A stretch of 7,962 bases of DNA from assembly GCA_021812265.1 (NCBI GenBank), contig JAKAOI010000087.1, positions 1 to 7,962 on the forward strand, read 5' to 3'. The notes below the pieces were generated by a model that was not told where the DNA came from, ran no database searches, and saw nothing but the letters and a program-made list of their open reading frames with translations. How positions within the stretch are numbered: position 1 is the stretch's first letter; each line of letters starts with the position of its first letter. Shown piece by piece: positions 6,313 to 7,962 of this stretch. The position numbers and the translations under genes are program-made. The DNA is from Chloroflexota bacterium (GTDB lineage Bacteria; Chloroflexota; Ktedonobacteria; Ktedonobacterales; JACDGC01).

Positions 6313-7332
6313 GTGATGGATGATCGCATTGTTTCCCCGAATTCGCAGGATGAAGACAGCGTTGAAAGCGCTTTAAGGCCGCATTCACTGCAAGATTATA
6401 TTGGCCAGGATAAAATTAAAGAACAAATTGCTATTTTGCTGGAGGCAGCCAAGCAGCGCCAAGAATCTTTAGATCATATATTATTATATGGTCCGCCCGG
6501 GCTTGGCAAAACATCTATGGCAATGATTCTGGCCAGTGAAATGCACGCCGGAATGCGAATTACTTCGGGGCCGGCAATTGAGCACAGCGGAGATTTAGCG
6601 TCGATATTAACCACATTGGAAGCAAATGATATTTTATTTATCGACGAAATACATCGCCTGAATAAAGCTATCGAAGAACGATTATATTCCGCTATGGAAG
6701 ATTTTTCGCTGGATCTGATGATTGGTAAAGGCCCGTCAGCGCGCAGTGTTCGGCTTGCGCTGCCGCATTTTACTATAGCTGGGGCTACGACACGGTTGGG
6801 CGCGCTTTCGGCGCCGCTGCGCGATCGGTTTGGGGCAATTTATCGACTGGATTATTATGACACTGCTGCAATTCAACAGATTATTCACCGCGCTGCGCGT
6901 ATTTTGCGTGTTTCTATTGTAGAAAGCGGCTCGGAGGAAATAGCGCGCCGGTCACGCGGGGTGCCGCGCATTGCAAACCGTTTATTGCGCAGGGTGCGCG
7001 ATTATGCGCAGGTGCGCGCCGATGGAATTGTTTCGCAAGTTGTTGCTAAAACTGCATTAGACGCGCTGGATATCGATGAACTGGGGCTGGATATGCTGGA
7101 TCGGCGATATTTGCAGAATTTGCTGGTAAAATTTCATGGCGGCCCGGTTGGCATGGAAACGATGGCGGCAGCGCTCAGCGAATCTGCCGATACACTTGAG
7201 GATGTGATAGAGCCTTTTCTGCTGCATCTTGGCTTTATTGCCCGAACTGCGCGCGGCAGGGTGGCAACCCGTTTGGCGTATGCCCATATGGGGATAGAGC
7301 CAAGCGCCGAACAAAACGGTTTATGGAGTTGA
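6313..7332 (+). CDS. ruvB: Holliday junction branch migration helicase RuvB
   Basis: RuvB is the hexameric AAA+ ATPase that drives branch migration of Holliday junctions together with RuvA and the RuvC resolvase in recombinational repair. The product has 339 residues, the usual length. It starts with the family's LRPHSLQDYIGQ (about 21-32). Walker A is GPPGLGKT (60-67), Walker B is LFIDEIH (108-114) and sensor 1 is GATTR (157-161). The arginine-finger region is APLRDRFG (167-174) and sensor 2 is GVPRIANRLLRRVRDYA (216-232). The C-terminal winged helix has EPFLLHLGFIARTARGRVAT (300-319). Start is GTG 6313 or ATG 6316; GGAG at 6298-6301 slightly favours GTG. ruvA and ruvC are not adjacent. The upstream palindrome suggests SOS control. 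Confidence 0.98.
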   Translation: MMDDRIVSPNSQDEDSVESALRPHSLQDYIGQDKIKEQIAILLEAAKQRQESLDHILLYGPPGLGKTSMAMILASEMHAGMRITSGPAIEHSGDLASILTTLEANDILFIDEIHRLNKAIEERLYSAMEDFSLDLMIGKGPSARSVRLALPHFTIAGATTRLGALSAPLRDRFGAIYRLDYYDTAAIQQIIHRAARILRVSIVESGSEEIARRSRGVPRIANRLLRRVRDYAQVRADGIVSQVVAKTALDALDIDELGLDMLDRRYLQNLLVKFHGGPVGMETMAAALSESADTLEDVIEPFLLHLGFIARTARGRVATRLAYAHMGIEPSAEQNGLWS

Positions 7333-7342
7333 TGATATTGTT

Positions 7343-7837
7343 ATGCGCCGCATGCGGGTAAAAAGCATTATGTCTACCGGCGCGCTTACCGCCGCGTTGG
7401 ATGATACTGTGCAAGATTTGCTGAGGATTCTGGCGCAATATTCGCTGAGCGGTCTGCCTGTAATCAATCGGCAAAACCAGTTGGCTGGCTTTGTATCACG
7501 ATCGGACGCTGACGCGCGGGAAGGCGAATTTGTGCGGGATATTATGACACCGCATGTGTGGACAATCGATCCGGAAATGGAAATTGAACGGGCGGCGGTT
7601 CTGCTTGCTGAATATCATGTAAAGCGGCTGCCTGTCCTTGATAATGGCCGGTTAGTCGGAATTATCAGCAGAAGTGACATTATTAATATGAAGTCTGGCT
7701 GGTGGAGCTGCGGCATTTGCGGCGCATTATTTGCCGGTTTACCGCCGGAACAATGTGAAATGTGCGGCGCCGACGCCAGTGAAGTATACCGCACAAAACC
7801 GGATAAAATGGAATTTCTGCCCCAATGGCGCACATAA
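7343..7837 (+). CDS. Tandem CBS-domain protein with C-terminal rubredoxin-like zinc ribbon
   Basis: This 164-residue soluble protein has two CBS domains, about residues 6-60 (VKSIMSTGALTAALDD to GFVSRSD) and 66-116 (VRDIMTPHVWTIDPE to GIISRSDI). CBS pairs usually bind adenosine ligands such as AMP, ATP or SAM and act as energy or metabolite sensors. The C-terminal part carries CGIC (C123, C126) and CEMC (C138, C141), a C-x2-C-x11-C-x2-C knuckle like the rubredoxin-type domain of rubrerythrins, led by WWS. The architecture resembles the archaeal CBS-Zn ribbon protein Ta0289. The gene starts 10 nt after ruvB and its likely GGAG (7325-7328) lies inside the ruvB end, 14 nt from the ATG, so it is probably co-transcribed. 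ATG 7352 is an alternative start. Ligand, metal and partner are unknown; a repair role is only contextual. Confidence 0.92.
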   Translation: MRRMRVKSIMSTGALTAALDDTVQDLLRILAQYSLSGLPVINRQNQLAGFVSRSDADAREGEFVRDIMTPHVWTIDPEMEIERAAVLLAEYHVKRLPVLDNGRLVGIISRSDIINMKSGWWSCGICGALFAGLPPEQCEMCGADASEVYRTKPDKMEFLPQWRT

Positions 7838-7962
7838 CAGTTTTGCGGCATATATTTAGCAGTTCACGATGTTTGCAGAAATTGAAAAAGGGGGTTGAAA
7901 GATAGCAGGAAACCGAGTACAACAGAATCACCACAACTCGATGAAACGGAGACCTGCTATGC
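7838..7962. other. Intergenic end of window, no gene called
   Basis: No clear terminator follows the CBS gene. A purine-rich tract (GAAAAAGGGGG) around 7884-7894 precedes a nested inverted repeat that fills the last 60 nt. ATG at 7941 opens a frame of only seven codons before the edge and lacks a ribosome-binding site, so no gene is called. Confidence 0.5.
7902..7960. repeat. Nested inverted repeat at right edge
   Basis: ATAGCAGG (7902-7909) pairs perfectly with CCTGCTAT (7953-7960). Inside, CGAGT (7914-7918) pairs with ACTCG (7936-7940), and CCG/CGG (near 7913-7915 and 7947-7949) offers an alternative pairing. This could be a small structured RNA, the end of a mobile element or a long-loop hairpin. 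The window ends two bases later, so its extent is unknown. Confidence 0.45.

Noticed and set aside
7941..7962. Start of a new gene at ATG 7941
   Set aside because: No ribosome-binding site precedes it, the ATG falls inside a nested inverted repeat, and only seven codons are visible.
1..7962. tRNA, rRNA, CRISPR array, intact insertion sequence or defence system
   Set aside because: No tRNA-like cloverleaf, no regularly spaced direct repeats, and no transposase, nuclease or toxin-antitoxin frames were found on reading both strands.

Overview
The window shows ordinary bacterial chromosome with short operons, moderate base composition and long regulatory gaps. Several clues point to a motile member of the Chloroflexota or a related Gram-positive-like lineage. 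There is a secreted sedolisin with a Thr/Ala-rich linker and a jelly-roll-like tail, a style common in Chloroflexota such as Ktedonobacteria. There is also a GAAC-N4-GTTC type SOS box rather than the enterobacterial CTG-N10-CAG box, and a chemotaxis receptor behind a sigma-28-like promoter. The phylum assignment is an inference and is only moderately secure.

Layout. Positions 1-1677 (minus) hold a methyl-accepting chemotaxis receptor that runs off the left edge. A 360-nt gap (1678-2037) carries its putative sigma-28 promoter and a long leader. Positions 2038-3139 (minus) are the ribosome/RNA operon rpsP-khpA-rimM, tightly packed, with a near-consensus sigma-70 promoter at 3197-3225. Between that promoter and the next gene lies a branched inverted-repeat element (about 3262-3412) that could be a MITE or a structured RNA. 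Positions 3611-6061 (plus) encode an 816-residue lipoprotein-type sedolisin (S53) protease. It is preceded by a perfect CRP-type TGTGA-N6-TCACA palindrome and followed by a hairpin. Positions 6313-7332 (plus) are ruvB under a LexA-like operator. It is followed after 10 nt by a CBS-CBS-rubredoxin-like zinc ribbon protein (7343-7837). The last 60 nt contain another nested inverted repeat cut by the window edge.

How the genes fit together. rpsP, khpA and rimM form a translation/30S assembly operon. ruvB is the Holliday-junction motor and looks SOS-controlled, and the CBS/zinc-ribbon gene may be co-transcribed with it. The sedolisin looks like a surface-anchored or secreted protease for polymer degradation, possibly under nutrient control. 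No complete new defence or mobile system is visible. The most interesting unexplained items are the branched element at 3262-3412, the nested repeat at the right edge, and a set of operator-like palindromes, each placed at a promoter that suits its gene.
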